Part shown: positions 39,754-48,516 of the stretch, in pieces
Numbering within the stretch: position 1 is the first letter of the stretch
How the letters are laid out: each line of letters opens with the position of its first letter
Assembly (NCBI GenBank): GCA_945956915.1
Contig: CAMFJH010000007.1
Span: forward strand, 1-64,000
From: an uncultured Francisellaceae bacterium
GTDB lineage: Bacteria > Pseudomonadota > Gammaproteobacteria > UBA6186 > Azoamicaceae
Direction: 5' to 3'
DNA length: 64,000 nucleotides
Position numbers and translations under genes: made by a program
The notes under the pieces: model-generated
Told to the model about the DNA's origin: nothing
Databases searched by the model: none
Seen by the model: only the letters and a program-made list of their open reading frames with translations

Positions 39754-40287
39754 TTAAGTTCGAGAAAATCTTTTCAATAACGCAATATAGATATGAAATG
39801 TATTGATGGCATCATCAATAGCACGATGTTTCTTACCTTGGAAATTTAAGTTTAAGCGTGTTAATGCTTTAGCTAACCCGGCTTTGACGTTTTCACCTTT
39901 TGCCATCTGATAAGCTTGAAAGACCGCTTTCACATCCAATTCCCGTCTCCCAAAGGACCACTGAACATCTGATGGAAGTTCTTTACGCAAAGCATGACCA
40001 TCCCCTCCGCCCCATACAATAGGCATGGTACAACAATCATGCTTCTTTGCCATCGCTTCCATACCAAGATAAGCTTCTTCTATTGTTCCTGCAGCATCCA
40101 CTTGCTCTTGAGTAATACTGGTGAGTGTGATAATAAATTCTATCAGTGCTTCTTGTGGATTTACAAAAGCAGAATATTGATCCACGATCTCGCCTGTATT
40201 GATATCTCCTACACAAGCACCCACTTCAATGATTTTTTCACCTCGAGGATCTTGATTCAACTCTAAATCAAAAGATAAAATTTTCAT
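39754..40287 (-). CDS. DEDD-type 3'-5' exonuclease
   Basis: A protein of 177 residues from the ATG at 40287, which has GGGGA seven bases before it. The open frame extends four codons further. Exonuclease motif I is FDLELN (D and E). The middle has WGGGDGHALRKEL, and motif III is HRAIDDAINTFHI (H-x4-D). This is the RNase T/KapD-like DEDDh family. The substrate (DNA or small RNA) cannot be read. It lies between the AbiE pair and recJ. Confidence 0.82.
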   Translation of the reverse strand: MKILSFDLELNQDPRGEKIIEVGACVGDINTGEIVDQYSAFVNPQEALIEFIITLTSITQEQVDAAGTIEEAYLGMEAMAKKHDCCTMPIVWGGGDGHALRKELPSDVQWSFGRRELDVKAVFQAYQMAKGENVKAGLAKALTRLNLNFQGKKHRAIDDAINTFHIYIALLKRFSRT

Positions 40288-40327
40288 ATTTTTCCCCATT
40301 TAAAAAAAATCAATATTACAGTATACC

Positions 40328-42133
40328 TTAAAATTCAATCAAATGCATCACCTGTATATCTAAAGTTCTTTTTCCAGAGAAATGGTTTTCTTTTAAAACA
40401 CAGGCAACTTTTACAGTTGCGCCAGGTATTACAGGTAAAGGTTCATTTACATTTTGACGCATTCCAAACCATATTCCCGATACTCGTTTGCCTTGTATGT
40501 CTAATAAAATTTTAGCATGCGTACCATCGCCTACCACACGTAGTTCGGTGATTACACCTTCAATTTCAAATACAGGAGGTTCAAATTCTCGACCAAAAGG
40601 TTCCAGTATAGCAAGTTTATCATGCATTTCCAAAGTTAAATCTTTAATGCCTAAACTGCCATCAGTCCAAATCACAGGCCCAATGGATTCCGGTGATAAT
40701 TGCGAACGTGTCGCATTTTCAAAGGCTTGGCTGAATTTTTCATAATCTTGAAGTTTTAATGTTAAACCCCCTGCTCCCGCATGCCCTCCAAAAGCAATCA
40801 ATAAATCTGGGTGTTGGTCAGAGACAGCTTGCAATGCATCGCGCACGTGAAAACCTTCAATTCCACGTGCAGAACCGCTAATCAAAGACTCTGTGCCACT
40901 GTGTGTCTTGGGTGCTAAAAATACAGTGGGACGACCAAAGAGATCTTTAAGCCGACTGGCCGCAATACCATGAACACCTGAATGTCCTTCTGGTAAGTAC
41001 AAACATAATGAATAACGTTGCATAGACATTTGTTCAACAGCTTTTTGTATGCCTTGTTGTACAATGTTTTTTTGAATCTGCTTACGGGATTCATTTTGAT
41101 TATACAAGGCGCTCATCCATTCTTCTGCTTCTTTATCTGTTTCAGCAAGCAAAAAACTAACGGATCCAAATGCTGTGGCTAAACGACCATCGCTGTTTAA
41201 TAAAGGACCAATTTTAAAACCTATATCTTCTGATTTTAAAATGAACCCTGGTTTTAATTGATTTTTGACTGCACGCCAACAAGGACGTACGCCTTTATTA
41301 ATTAATTGTAAGCCATAAAAAACGACGGCTCTATTGTTGATACTTCTGGCCATACTCACACAATCAGCTACAGTTCCAACGGCCACAAAATCTAAAGAAT
41401 CACTGAGTGTTGGAGTATTGGTGGGTAAATAGTGTTCATCCATTAAAATTTTTCGGGTGGCTGTCATTAATAACCAAGCTACCATGCATCCTGCAATATA
41501 GGGATCTTTATATTCACAATCATGGCGAGTGGGGTTTAAACAGGCATAAGCACTTTTAGGAATACCTTCTGCAGGAATTTCATGATGATCGGTTACGATC
41601 ACATCTATGTTTTCTGCTTTTAAACGGGCTATTCGGGGTTCATCTGCTGAGCCGTTATCCGCAGTAATTAATAAGCTAGGTTTTGGATTGTCTGCTAAAA
41701 TTCTGGAAGCGACAGAATCCGATAATCCATACCCTTCTATCAATCGATGACCGATGTAGGAACGAATTTTTTCAGCAGGATGTCCAAAACGTGTGATTAA
41801 ATTGTGATACAACACTGCATGAGAAGTTTGTCCATCACAATCGTGATCCGTTTCAATACCAATGCATTCCCCCTGGATGATAGCCGCTGCAACACGCTTT
41901 GCAGCTAATTGAATGTCTTTCAATCCATCGGGTGCTACAAGATGTTTAAGTTTTGGGGATAGGGCATCCAATACCGTTATGGCTTCTTGCAAAGGACGTC
42001 CTGCAATGATACCTGCGATTACAGGATCTATGCCTGCAGCTAAAGCTTGTTGTTCTACAATAGGATTCCGTTTGCGCTTTTTCAACGCCGGATTAGGAAG
42101 CGTATAGGCTTGCTCTAATTCTAAGATCGTCAT
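40328..42133 (-). CDS. recJ: Single-stranded-DNA-specific exonuclease RecJ
   Basis: A 601-residue DHH-family phosphoesterase, a 5'-3' exonuclease used in RecF-pathway recombination and mismatch repair. The metal-binding motifs are present: DHDCDGQTS at 96-104 (usually DYDADG), LITADNGS at 155-162 and the DHH at 182-184 in VTDHHEIP. A later GGHAGAGGLTL is the family's DHHA1 glycine block. The length is normal. It is divergent from the small Mth938-domain gene. Confidence 0.94.
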   Translation of the reverse strand: MTILELEQAYTLPNPALKKRKRNPIVEQQALAAGIDPVIAGIIAGRPLQEAITVLDALSPKLKHLVAPDGLKDIQLAAKRVAAAIIQGECIGIETDHDCDGQTSHAVLYHNLITRFGHPAEKIRSYIGHRLIEGYGLSDSVASRILADNPKPSLLITADNGSADEPRIARLKAENIDVIVTDHHEIPAEGIPKSAYACLNPTRHDCEYKDPYIAGCMVAWLLMTATRKILMDEHYLPTNTPTLSDSLDFVAVGTVADCVSMARSINNRAVVFYGLQLINKGVRPCWRAVKNQLKPGFILKSEDIGFKIGPLLNSDGRLATAFGSVSFLLAETDKEAEEWMSALYNQNESRKQIQKNIVQQGIQKAVEQMSMQRYSLCLYLPEGHSGVHGIAASRLKDLFGRPTVFLAPKTHSGTESLISGSARGIEGFHVRDALQAVSDQHPDLLIAFGGHAGAGGLTLKLQDYEKFSQAFENATRSQLSPESIGPVIWTDGSLGIKDLTLEMHDKLAILEPFGREFEPPVFEIEGVITELRVVGDGTHAKILLDIQGKRVSGIWFGMRQNVNEPLPVIPGATVKVACVLKENHFSGKRTLDIQVMHLIEF

Positions 42134-42188
42134 CTAACACTCCAAAATATTTCCTTAACTTGCCATTGTATCTGTGTATACTAGAGAG

Positions 42189-42557
42189 ATGCAATTATCA
42201 CGTGAAAATTCACAAGCTTTGTACCAAATTCAATCTTATGAGGATGGTATTATTACTATTAATGAGCAAAAGTATCACTGTTCTCTACTCTTAATGCCTG
42301 ATAAATTAATAGCCCCTTGGGGGCCTGAAAAGCTGAATGAGCTTAAAGCTGAAAATTTTGAATCTTTAGTGGCTTATCAACCTGAACTGGTATTATTGGG
42401 CACAGGTAAAATATTAGCTTTTCCGCCTACTGCGTTGTTTCAATCTTTAAGGGATATACAAATCGGTGTTGAAGTGATGGATAGTCACGCAGCTTGCAGA
42501 ACTTATACCCTTTTGGCTTCTGAAGGCAGAGAAGTAGCCGCTGTGTTGCTTAAATGA
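42189..42557 (+). CDS. Mth938-like domain (DUF498/NDUFAF3) protein
   Basis: A protein of about 122 residues from the ATG at 42189, chosen over 42174 by the GAGAG before it. Family blocks are SLLLMPDKLIAPW, PELVLLGTGKILAFPP and IGVEVMDSHAACRTYTLLASEGREVAAVLL. In bacteria this domain is a small uncharacterised protein; in mitochondria a relative assists complex I assembly. Its 3' end overlaps the end of fur by 55 bases on the opposite strand. Confidence 0.85.
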   Translation: MQLSRENSQALYQIQSYEDGIITINEQKYHCSLLLMPDKLIAPWGPEKLNELKAENFESLVAYQPELVLLGTGKILAFPPTALFQSLRDIQIGVEVMDSHAACRTYTLLASEGREVAAVLLK

Positions 42558-42967
42558 CATTGTTCACATTTACCAAAAATATATAAGTGATGATCAGTCA
42601 TTTTAAAATTCATTTTTTTAGCAATGGCCAGTTGCCTTTCTTCAATGGTTGGATCGACAAATTCCTGCACTTTCCCACAGTGAATGCACACCAAATGATC
42701 ATGATGCTGCCCATCATCTAATTCAAAAAATGAAAGCCCCCCCTCAAAATGATGACGGATGACTAAGCCTGCAGTTTCAAATTGGGTTAAAACCCTATAT
42801 ACAGTGGCTAATCCTACATCATCCCCCATATCTAAAAGCGCTTTATAAATTGCCTCGGCACTCAAATGCCTGGATTCTGCAGTTTCTAAAATATGCAAAA
42901 TTTTTAGCCTAGGTCCTGTAATTTTTAAGCCTACTTTTTTCAAATCTTTGTTATTGGACTGGGTCAA
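42503..42967 (-). CDS. fur: Ferric uptake regulator Fur
   Basis: A 154-residue Fur-family repressor that binds Fe(II) and operator DNA. The N-terminal winged helix is followed by the metal-sensing region: HHFEGGLSFFELDDGQHHDHLVCIHCGK and HHLYIFGKCEQC. The start is a TTG, supported by AGGAG eight bases upstream, with no closer ATG. It is divergent from bamE, a common gammaproteobacterial pairing, which helps choose Fur over Zur or PerR. Confidence 0.95.
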   Translation of the reverse strand: MTQSNNKDLKKVGLKITGPRLKILHILETAESRHLSAEAIYKALLDMGDDVGLATVYRVLTQFETAGLVIRHHFEGGLSFFELDDGQHHDHLVCIHCGKVQEFVDPTIEERQLAIAKKMNFKMTDHHLYIFGKCEQCHLSNTAATSLPSEAKRV

Positions 42968-43064
42968 TACTGGTCTCCTGCGCTTTTCACTTCCGGTATC
43001 TCCCTAAATCCGCTATTATACATAATAAATAGGCTTTATATTGTAATTTAAGGAGTTAACTTAT

Positions 43065-43406
43065 ATGCGTTTTTCTGATCGTGCTTTGCATTTCATACGG
43101 GTTTTCTTTTTAGCACTCTGCTGTGCTTTTTTAGCAGGATGCCCTTTTCCCCCTAAGATTTATAGAATAGATGTGCAACAAGGTCAATATATTACACCTC
43201 AATTGGTAGCGCGGATTAAATCGGGCATGACTAAGCAACAAGTTATCGACATTATGGGTACCCCAACACTCTGTCCTATTAACGACAATTGCTTGGATTA
43301 TTATTATTACTTAAAATCTGAATGTGGTGATAAAATCGAGCAAAAATATGTCTCTATTTTCTTTGTAAATAACAGAGTAAAAGAAGTTCGTACCAGTTGT
43401 GAATAA
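43065..43406 (+). CDS. bamE: Outer membrane assembly lipoprotein BamE (SmpA/OmlA)
   Basis: A 113-residue lipoprotein of the BAM complex. The signal peptide ends at a lipobox (FLAGC, Cys26), and the SmpA/OmlA fold follows with IKSGMTKQQVIDIMGTPTL, then DYYYYLKSE and KYVSIFFVNNRVKEV. A strong Shine-Dalgarno (AAGGAG) precedes the ATG. The length is normal. It is divergent from fur. Confidence 0.93.
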   Translation: MRFSDRALHFIRVFFLALCCAFLAGCPFPPKIYRIDVQQGQYITPQLVARIKSGMTKQQVIDIMGTPTLCPINDNCLDYYYYLKSECGDKIEQKYVSIFFVNNRVKEVRTSCE

Positions 43407-43445
43407 AATTTTAATGGGATAACTATGCAATGTATGGGTATCATA

Positions 43446-45755
43446 TTAAAATTCCGTCCAGTATTGTCTTTGATCGATTCGATATCGTGTGGGTTCGGGT
43501 AATATTTCTGAATTTTGTAAAATAAATGTAACTGCACCATCATTAATAGTATTCAGTATTTTAATATTTGCTTGTTTATAGCGATCGATAATATTTTCCT
43601 TAGGATGGCCATATTGATTTTTATACCCTACAGGAATTATCGCATACTCGGGTGAAACAGCTTGGATAAATTCTGGGCAAGAAGAAGTTTGGCTGCCATG
43701 ATGAGGTACGATAAGTATATTAGATTTTATTTTTTCTCTTTCACGTAATATTATTTTTTTCTCACTTTTGGCTTCAATATCTCCTGTGATTAAAACACTT
43801 TGCTTGCCCGCTTGTACGCGTAATACACAAGAATGATCATTGCGTTTTTGAGTATGAGTGGTGTCTGGATGCACGATTTCAAAATGCACATCATCCCATT
43901 TCCATTGTTGCCCTACCCAACAGCTTTTAGTTTGTTTATGGGAGAATAATTCGGGTTCACTTGTTAGGATTTCAGATACTGTTAATTGCTTAAGAATGGA
44001 ATCAGTTCCGCCCATATGATCATTATCGCCATGGCTAATAATAAGTGTATCGATATGAGAACGCCCATGAGTAGCTAAAAAAGGCACTACCACACGATCT
44101 CCTGTATCAAAATGCGTATTTAATTTAGGCCCTGTGTCAAAAACCAGGGTATGATTTCGAGTTTCTATCACAGTAGAAAGCCCTTGTCCTACGTCTAATA
44201 CTGTTAATCGAGCTGCACCTGTGGGTATGCTAGACGATTGTATTAAAAATAAGGGTAATAACCAAAATATTCCAATAATTTTCCCTGGAAAGCCTTTAGG
44301 CGCTAATAGTAATAAAACACCTATTAAGGCTAAGCCCAAAGTCCAAGGGCTTGCTTCTGCATTCATCCAAGTAGCTGATGGCATACGATTTAAACATTCT
44401 AAAAGGGGCCAAAGCCAAGCCAACAATTGTTCTGCAAGTTTTAAAACCCAATCACCAAAAGGAATGCTGCATACAGTTGCGAAAGCACCTATTAATGATA
44501 AGGGTACAACCAATAAACTTACCCAAGGAATAGCCAGTATATTGGCTATTGGAGAAATCAAGGACAGTTGCTGAAAAGCCGCAAGTGAAAAGGGTATCAG
44601 TCCTAAAAAAACTACCCATTGTGCCCTGCCCCACTTCCACCATAATCCCGTAGGATTTATACGACCACCCATGCCGTATAAAATAATACCCACTGCCCCA
44701 AAAGATAACCAAAAACCTACCGATAAAACAGAAATAGGATCCCATAGCAATATTAATCCTAAAGCCAAGCTATAGCTCTGCCAACCTGAAATAATTCGTT
44801 TAGTTAAAAAACCCAACATCAATAAAGCTACCATAACAACTGATCGTTGTGTTGGAATAGAAAACCCTGCTAATAATGCATACACCAAAGCTGTGCCTAA
44901 CGCACCCACGGCTGCTATCCAAGGTGCTGGTATTCTAAGGTATTTACGCGGTAAACAGGACCAGAAAAACATCATGCATAAAAATGCAAAGCCTGCGACT
45001 AAGCCTACATGTAAGCCTGAAATCGCCATTAAATGTGCTGTGCCCGTGTTGCGAAAGACCGTCCATTGATCTTCTGTAATATCATCTTGAATCCCAACGA
45101 CCAATGCCGTCACTAAGCCTCCCAAGGCACGTCCACTTAAGTGCTTTGATAAACACTCTCGAATCCATGCCCTTAAACGATCCAATGGATGACTGTACAA
45201 AGAATCTTCAAGTCTAAGCACTGGATTGTTGATAATACTGCCTTTTGCATGTAAACGATTTTGAAAAAAATGACGCTCTGAATCAAAGCTACCGGGATTA
45301 GCATAGGATCGAGGTCTTTTTAATTTAACCGTGAATTGCCATTTTTCACCAACTTTAGGAGCAGTTTTAGTTTGCTTTCGATATTCATGCCAAGTTAGCA
45401 GCACACGTCCCGGATTTGCCCATCTTTGACTGTACTCAACCTCGAATTCAAAATTCGCAGTTTGATCCCTAATTTTAGGAATACTTACAATAGTCCCAAT
45501 AATGCTTAAAGGCTTAGCTTCCAAATTTTCAGGCAATTGTTTGGCATAATGCCAATGAACCTGCACACTAATCCATAAAAATCCTAGCAAAATAGATAGT
45601 ACATAATGTAATTTCAATCTTGGCAAAAAAATAATCAGAAAAATGAATAGAATAATCAGGAAAAAGATACACCCTAATAATTCATTAGAAGGAATACGCG
45701 AAAAAAAATTTAAACTGCAAATCCCAATTAAAAAACTAAGAACACAGAGTATCAT
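43446..45755 (-). CDS. comEC: DNA uptake/competence protein ComEC (Rec2)
   Basis: A 769-residue inner-membrane channel for natural transformation. The N-terminal part is membrane-bound with a soluble OB-like DUF4131 region. The central competence domain has TGTAHLMAISGLHVGLVAGF and GFSIPTQRSVVMVALLMLG, and the C-terminal metallo-beta-lactamase-like domain has ISHGDNDHMGGTDSI and VPHHGSQTSS. The length is normal. Its ATG overlaps the stop of the DUF559 gene (ATGA), so its translation may be coupled to that unrelated gene. No other competence genes are in the window. Confidence 0.94.
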   Translation of the reverse strand: MILCVLSFLIGICSLNFFSRIPSNELLGCIFFLIILFIFLIIFLPRLKLHYVLSILLGFLWISVQVHWHYAKQLPENLEAKPLSIIGTIVSIPKIRDQTANFEFEVEYSQRWANPGRVLLTWHEYRKQTKTAPKVGEKWQFTVKLKRPRSYANPGSFDSERHFFQNRLHAKGSIINNPVLRLEDSLYSHPLDRLRAWIRECLSKHLSGRALGGLVTALVVGIQDDITEDQWTVFRNTGTAHLMAISGLHVGLVAGFAFLCMMFFWSCLPRKYLRIPAPWIAAVGALGTALVYALLAGFSIPTQRSVVMVALLMLGFLTKRIISGWQSYSLALGLILLWDPISVLSVGFWLSFGAVGIILYGMGGRINPTGLWWKWGRAQWVVFLGLIPFSLAAFQQLSLISPIANILAIPWVSLLVVPLSLIGAFATVCSIPFGDWVLKLAEQLLAWLWPLLECLNRMPSATWMNAEASPWTLGLALIGVLLLLAPKGFPGKIIGIFWLLPLFLIQSSSIPTGAARLTVLDVGQGLSTVIETRNHTLVFDTGPKLNTHFDTGDRVVVPFLATHGRSHIDTLIISHGDNDHMGGTDSILKQLTVSEILTSEPELFSHKQTKSCWVGQQWKWDDVHFEIVHPDTTHTQKRNDHSCVLRVQAGKQSVLITGDIEAKSEKKIILREREKIKSNILIVPHHGSQTSSCPEFIQAVSPEYAIIPVGYKNQYGHPKENIIDRYKQANIKILNTINDGAVTFILQNSEILPEPTRYRIDQRQYWTEF

Positions 45756-46219
45756 GATTCATGCGGGTGAAAAATCCCCCGGCTAGCTGCGCTATCCACC
45801 CCCTTTTGAAAAAGTGGGTATTGTACATTGATGTCCGCTACGCTACCATCAATGGCCTTTTTTCTATTTTTTTTAATAAAATTTATCAGAATATCTCTGA
45901 CATCTGGGGTATAATTTAAGACTTGTATATTAGTAAAGCGTACTGTTTGAAGGTTTAATTCTTGTAAAAATTTATCTCTAAAATTATCTTGTTTTTGTAT
46001 TTCTTGTTGTAAGTGATAATCCCCGTCCAGTTCAATGACCAAATTTACTGTGGGGGCATAAAAATCTAGAATATAAGATCCAATAATTTTTTGTCTATAA
46101 AATTGAACGTCTAATAATTGTTTACGCTTTACAATATTCCAAAGTATTTTTTCTGCTGGAGTCATATTTGAACGTAATTGACGTGCAGTGCTTTTTAAAT
46201 GAGGATTATATAATCGCAT
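45752..46219 (-). CDS. DUF559 (Vsr-like) endonuclease-domain protein with repeat-encoded tail
   Basis: A 155-residue protein with the DUF559 fold, a relative of very-short-patch-repair endonucleases. The core reads RQLRSNMTPAEKILWNIVKRKQL, then FYRQKIIGSYILDFYAPTVNLVIELDGDYH, with the PD-(D/E)XK-like D and E-D pairs. About 32 residues at the C-terminus (KAIDGSVADINVQYPLF to ASRGIF) are encoded by the inverted repeat at 45769-45864, and the stop lies outside the repeat. Function is unknown; the family is often near mobile or repeated DNA. Confidence 0.85.
   Translation of the reverse strand: MRLYNPHLKSTARQLRSNMTPAEKILWNIVKRKQLLDVQFYRQKIIGSYILDFYAPTVNLVIELDGDYHLQQEIQKQDNFRDKFLQELNLQTVRFTNIQVLNYTPDVRDILINFIKKNRKKAIDGSVADINVQYPLFQKGVDSAASRGIFHPHES
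45769..45864. repeat. Left arm of ~96-base imperfect inverted repeat
   Basis: This arm and the one at 46280-46376 are inverted copies of each other with about five mismatches and one single-base length difference in a T run. They flank the DUF559 gene. The arm codes in frame for the C-terminus of that protein. The two arms could pair in the transcript into a long hairpin. Confidence 0.85.
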
Positions 46220-46279
46220 TTCGAGTCAGGCTCCTTTTTTTTGAGATGCGAAATATGATATCACAGTATTAAAAAAAAA

Positions 46280-46376
46280 GAAAAAAAGGTCATTAATGGT
46301 AGCGAAGCGGACATTAATGTACAATACCCACTTTTTCAAAAGGGGGTGGATAGCGAAGCTAGCCGGGGGATTTTTC
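46280..46376. repeat. Right arm of ~96-base imperfect inverted repeat
   Basis: The inverted partner of 45769-45864. Read on the plus strand it encodes nearly the same peptide (INGSEADINVQYPLFQKG, then SEASRGIFPS) and then runs to a stop past 46390. No target-site duplication is evident at the outer ends. Confidence 0.85.
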
Positions 46377-46379
46377 CTT

Positions 46380-46397
46380 CAGACAGCTTGCTGTCTG
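46380..46397. repeat. Perfect short hairpin between lolD and the repeat arm
   Basis: CAGACAGC and GCTGTCTG are perfect inverted arms separated by two bases. It lies immediately outside the right repeat arm and two bases from the lolD stop. It lacks a T run on the lolD side, so it is not a clear terminator. Confidence 0.5.
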
Positions 46398-46398
46398 T

Positions 46399-47094
46399 TT
46401 AAACTAATTGTCCGCCGTGTAGGTGTAGGGTTCGATCCATTTTGGAGGCGAGGTTGGGGTCATGGGTGACGATAATGATGCTTGTATTTTGTTCTCGATT
46501 GAGTGTTTGTAGGACATTGATGATGTGGAAGGCATTTTCATCATCCAGATTACCGGTGGGCTCATCGGCTAGGATGCAATCGGGATCATTGATGAGTGCG
46601 CGTGCGATTGCGACGCGTTGGCGTTCACCGCCGGAGAGTTCTGCGGGTTTATGGTCAAAGCGATCTGCGAGTCCTACTTTTTCTAGTAGAGTGAGGGCAC
46701 GTTCAGTAGCAATTTTGGGGTTGATATTGGCTATCAATTGAGGCATGGCTACATTTTCGAGGGCTGTGAATTCTGGCAGAAGGTGATGAAATTGATAAAT
46801 AAAGCCTATGGAGTGGTTGCGCATTTTCTCGAGTTCACGTTCGTGAAGTTCTTTTAGGTTATGTCCATTTAGGAGTACTTCACCGGAGGTAGGCAAATCC
46901 AATCCACCGAGTAGTTGTAGTAAGGTTGTTTTACCGGAGCCTGAACGTCCCATAATTGCGACTTGTTCACCGGCTTTTAATTGAAATGCGATATTATTTA
47001 ATACTTTAATACGAGTGTTTGAGTCTATATAGTCTTTACAGACTGCGTGGCACTCTAGAACAAGCTCGGGCTTATGATTTTGTTCTTTATTCAT
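46399..47094 (-). CDS. lolD: Lipoprotein-releasing system ATP-binding protein LolD
   Basis: A 231-residue ABC ATPase that powers release of outer-membrane lipoproteins from the inner membrane. Walker A is GRSGSGKTT, the signature LSGGERQRVAIARAL and Walker B CILADEPTGNLD. The family's HSIGFIYQFHHLLPEFTALENVAMP segment is clear. It overlaps the upstream lolC by eight bases. The pair LolC-LolD is present; no second permease (LolE) lies nearby, so the system may be the single-permease LolF type. Confidence 0.94.
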   Translation of the reverse strand: MNKEQNHKPELVLECHAVCKDYIDSNTRIKVLNNIAFQLKAGEQVAIMGRSGSGKTTLLQLLGGLDLPTSGEVLLNGHNLKELHERELEKMRNHSIGFIYQFHHLLPEFTALENVAMPQLIANINPKIATERALTLLEKVGLADRFDHKPAELSGGERQRVAIARALINDPDCILADEPTGNLDDENAFHIINVLQTLNREQNTSIIIVTHDPNLASKMDRTLHLHGGQLV

Positions 47095-48358
47095 ATCGGA
47101 GGGCCTCTGCGGGTTGAATGCGTGCTGCCCGCCATGCAGGATAGAGGGTGGCTAGTAAGCACATAATCAAAGTAAAAGCGGCGATACTGATGACATCGAC
47201 TGTATGTACTTCGGAGGGTAAAGAGCTTACGTAATAGAAATTTTGATCGATCAATTGAATATCGAAGAATTTTTGAATCGCATCTACCCAGGCGGTGATA
47301 TTGAAAGATAACGCTAAACCAAAAACAACTCCCATAGCCGTGCCTAAGACACCAATGACAGAACCTTGAACCATAAAGATGCCCATAATTGCTCTAGGGC
47401 TTGCACCTAAGGTTCGTAATATCGCGATATCTTTTCTTTTATCGGTGACCATCATGACCAGGCTTGAAACGAGATTAAAGCCCGCAACTGCAATCATCAA
47501 GAGTAATATAAAAGTCATGACTGTTTTTTCCATACGGAGTACTTGGAAAAAATCACCAAAATCTTGTGTCCAGTCTGTTACCCAGTATCGAGGCTGGTTG
47601 GGAATATGTTGTAGATTTTGATATAAATCTTTTGAGATATTGGCCACATCCATTTCGTTATAGACTTTTAATTGTATAGCGCTCACATTGCCTTGCATAC
47701 GGAATAATTTATCTGCATCTTGCAGGTTAATAAAAACAACAGAACTGTCTTGGGCTTGATTGATTTTAGAAATACCCACCAAAGTAAAGCGTTTAATCCT
47801 TGGAGAAAGTCCTGCGGGTGTGACTGTTGTATCGGTAGTGATAAGGCTGATTTTATCGCCTATGGTTATGCCTAAGCTATTGGCCAGTGTCGATCCTATA
47901 ATGATTCCAAACTCCCCTGCTTTTAAAGCTTGGAGCTTGCCTTCAGTAATATGATCATTTAAAGGATAAACAGCATTAATATGTTCGGGATCAATCCCTT
48001 TAACCATTACCCCTTGTAGCCGACTATTGTAAGCGCTTGAGAGCATGCCTTGATCGATGATAAAGGGTGCAGCACCGAGCACCTTGGGATATTCCTTGAG
48101 CTTTTGACTGAGGGCATTCCAGTTGTTATGAGTGATTGTGCCTTCTGCACTTCGCAAAACGATATGAGGGGTGCCTTTAAGCATATGGCTTCGAATTTCT
48201 TTGCCAAAACCGTTCATAACGGATAAAACGGTGATTAATACAGTAACACCCAGGGCTAAGCCCAGCATAGAGGTTAGGGAAATAAAGGAGATGAAATGAT
48301 TTTTTCCCTTTACTCGGGTATAGCGGTGTCCAATAAAAGCAAAAAAAGGTCTAAACAT
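47087..48358 (-). CDS. lolC: Lipoprotein-releasing system permease LolC (LolC/E/F)
   Basis: A FtsX/MacB-type permease of 423 residues with one N-terminal and three C-terminal membrane helices around a periplasmic domain. It starts FRPFFAFIGHRYTRVK and carries SLTSMLGLALGVTVLITVLSVMNGFGKEIR. The C-terminal motif ILRTLGASPRAIMGIFMVQG is conserved, and it ends ARIQPAEALRYE. The frame opens at a TTG at 48373, but by comparison with E. coli LolC (MYQPVALFIG) the ATG at 48358 is preferred. It is co-transcribed with lolD. Confidence 0.92.
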   Translation of the reverse strand: MFRPFFAFIGHRYTRVKGKNHFISFISLTSMLGLALGVTVLITVLSVMNGFGKEIRSHMLKGTPHIVLRSAEGTITHNNWNALSQKLKEYPKVLGAAPFIIDQGMLSSAYNSRLQGVMVKGIDPEHINAVYPLNDHITEGKLQALKAGEFGIIIGSTLANSLGITIGDKISLITTDTTVTPAGLSPRIKRFTLVGISKINQAQDSSVVFINLQDADKLFRMQGNVSAIQLKVYNEMDVANISKDLYQNLQHIPNQPRYWVTDWTQDFGDFFQVLRMEKTVMTFILLLMIAVAGFNLVSSLVMMVTDKRKDIAILRTLGASPRAIMGIFMVQGSVIGVLGTAMGVVFGLALSFNITAWVDAIQKFFDIQLIDQNFYYVSSLPSEVHTVDVISIAAFTLIMCLLATLYPAWRAARIQPAEALRYE

Positions 48359-48516
48359 ATTCAGGAATTTCAATAAGCTAGTTGTTTATTATTCTGGCCT
48401 ATTTCCATGTTGAAGTCAAACTATAAAATAATTCAGCCAGTCAACTTTTTTGATGTGGCTTTTTTTTACTATACTCAACTTATCTTTTTATTTTACTTAT
48501 TTTACAAGGAGATGAT

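Noticed and set aside
45769..46376. A complete insertion sequence made of the DUF559 gene and its inverted repeats
   Set aside because: No transposase and no target-site duplication were found, so it is recorded as a repeat-flanked gene only.
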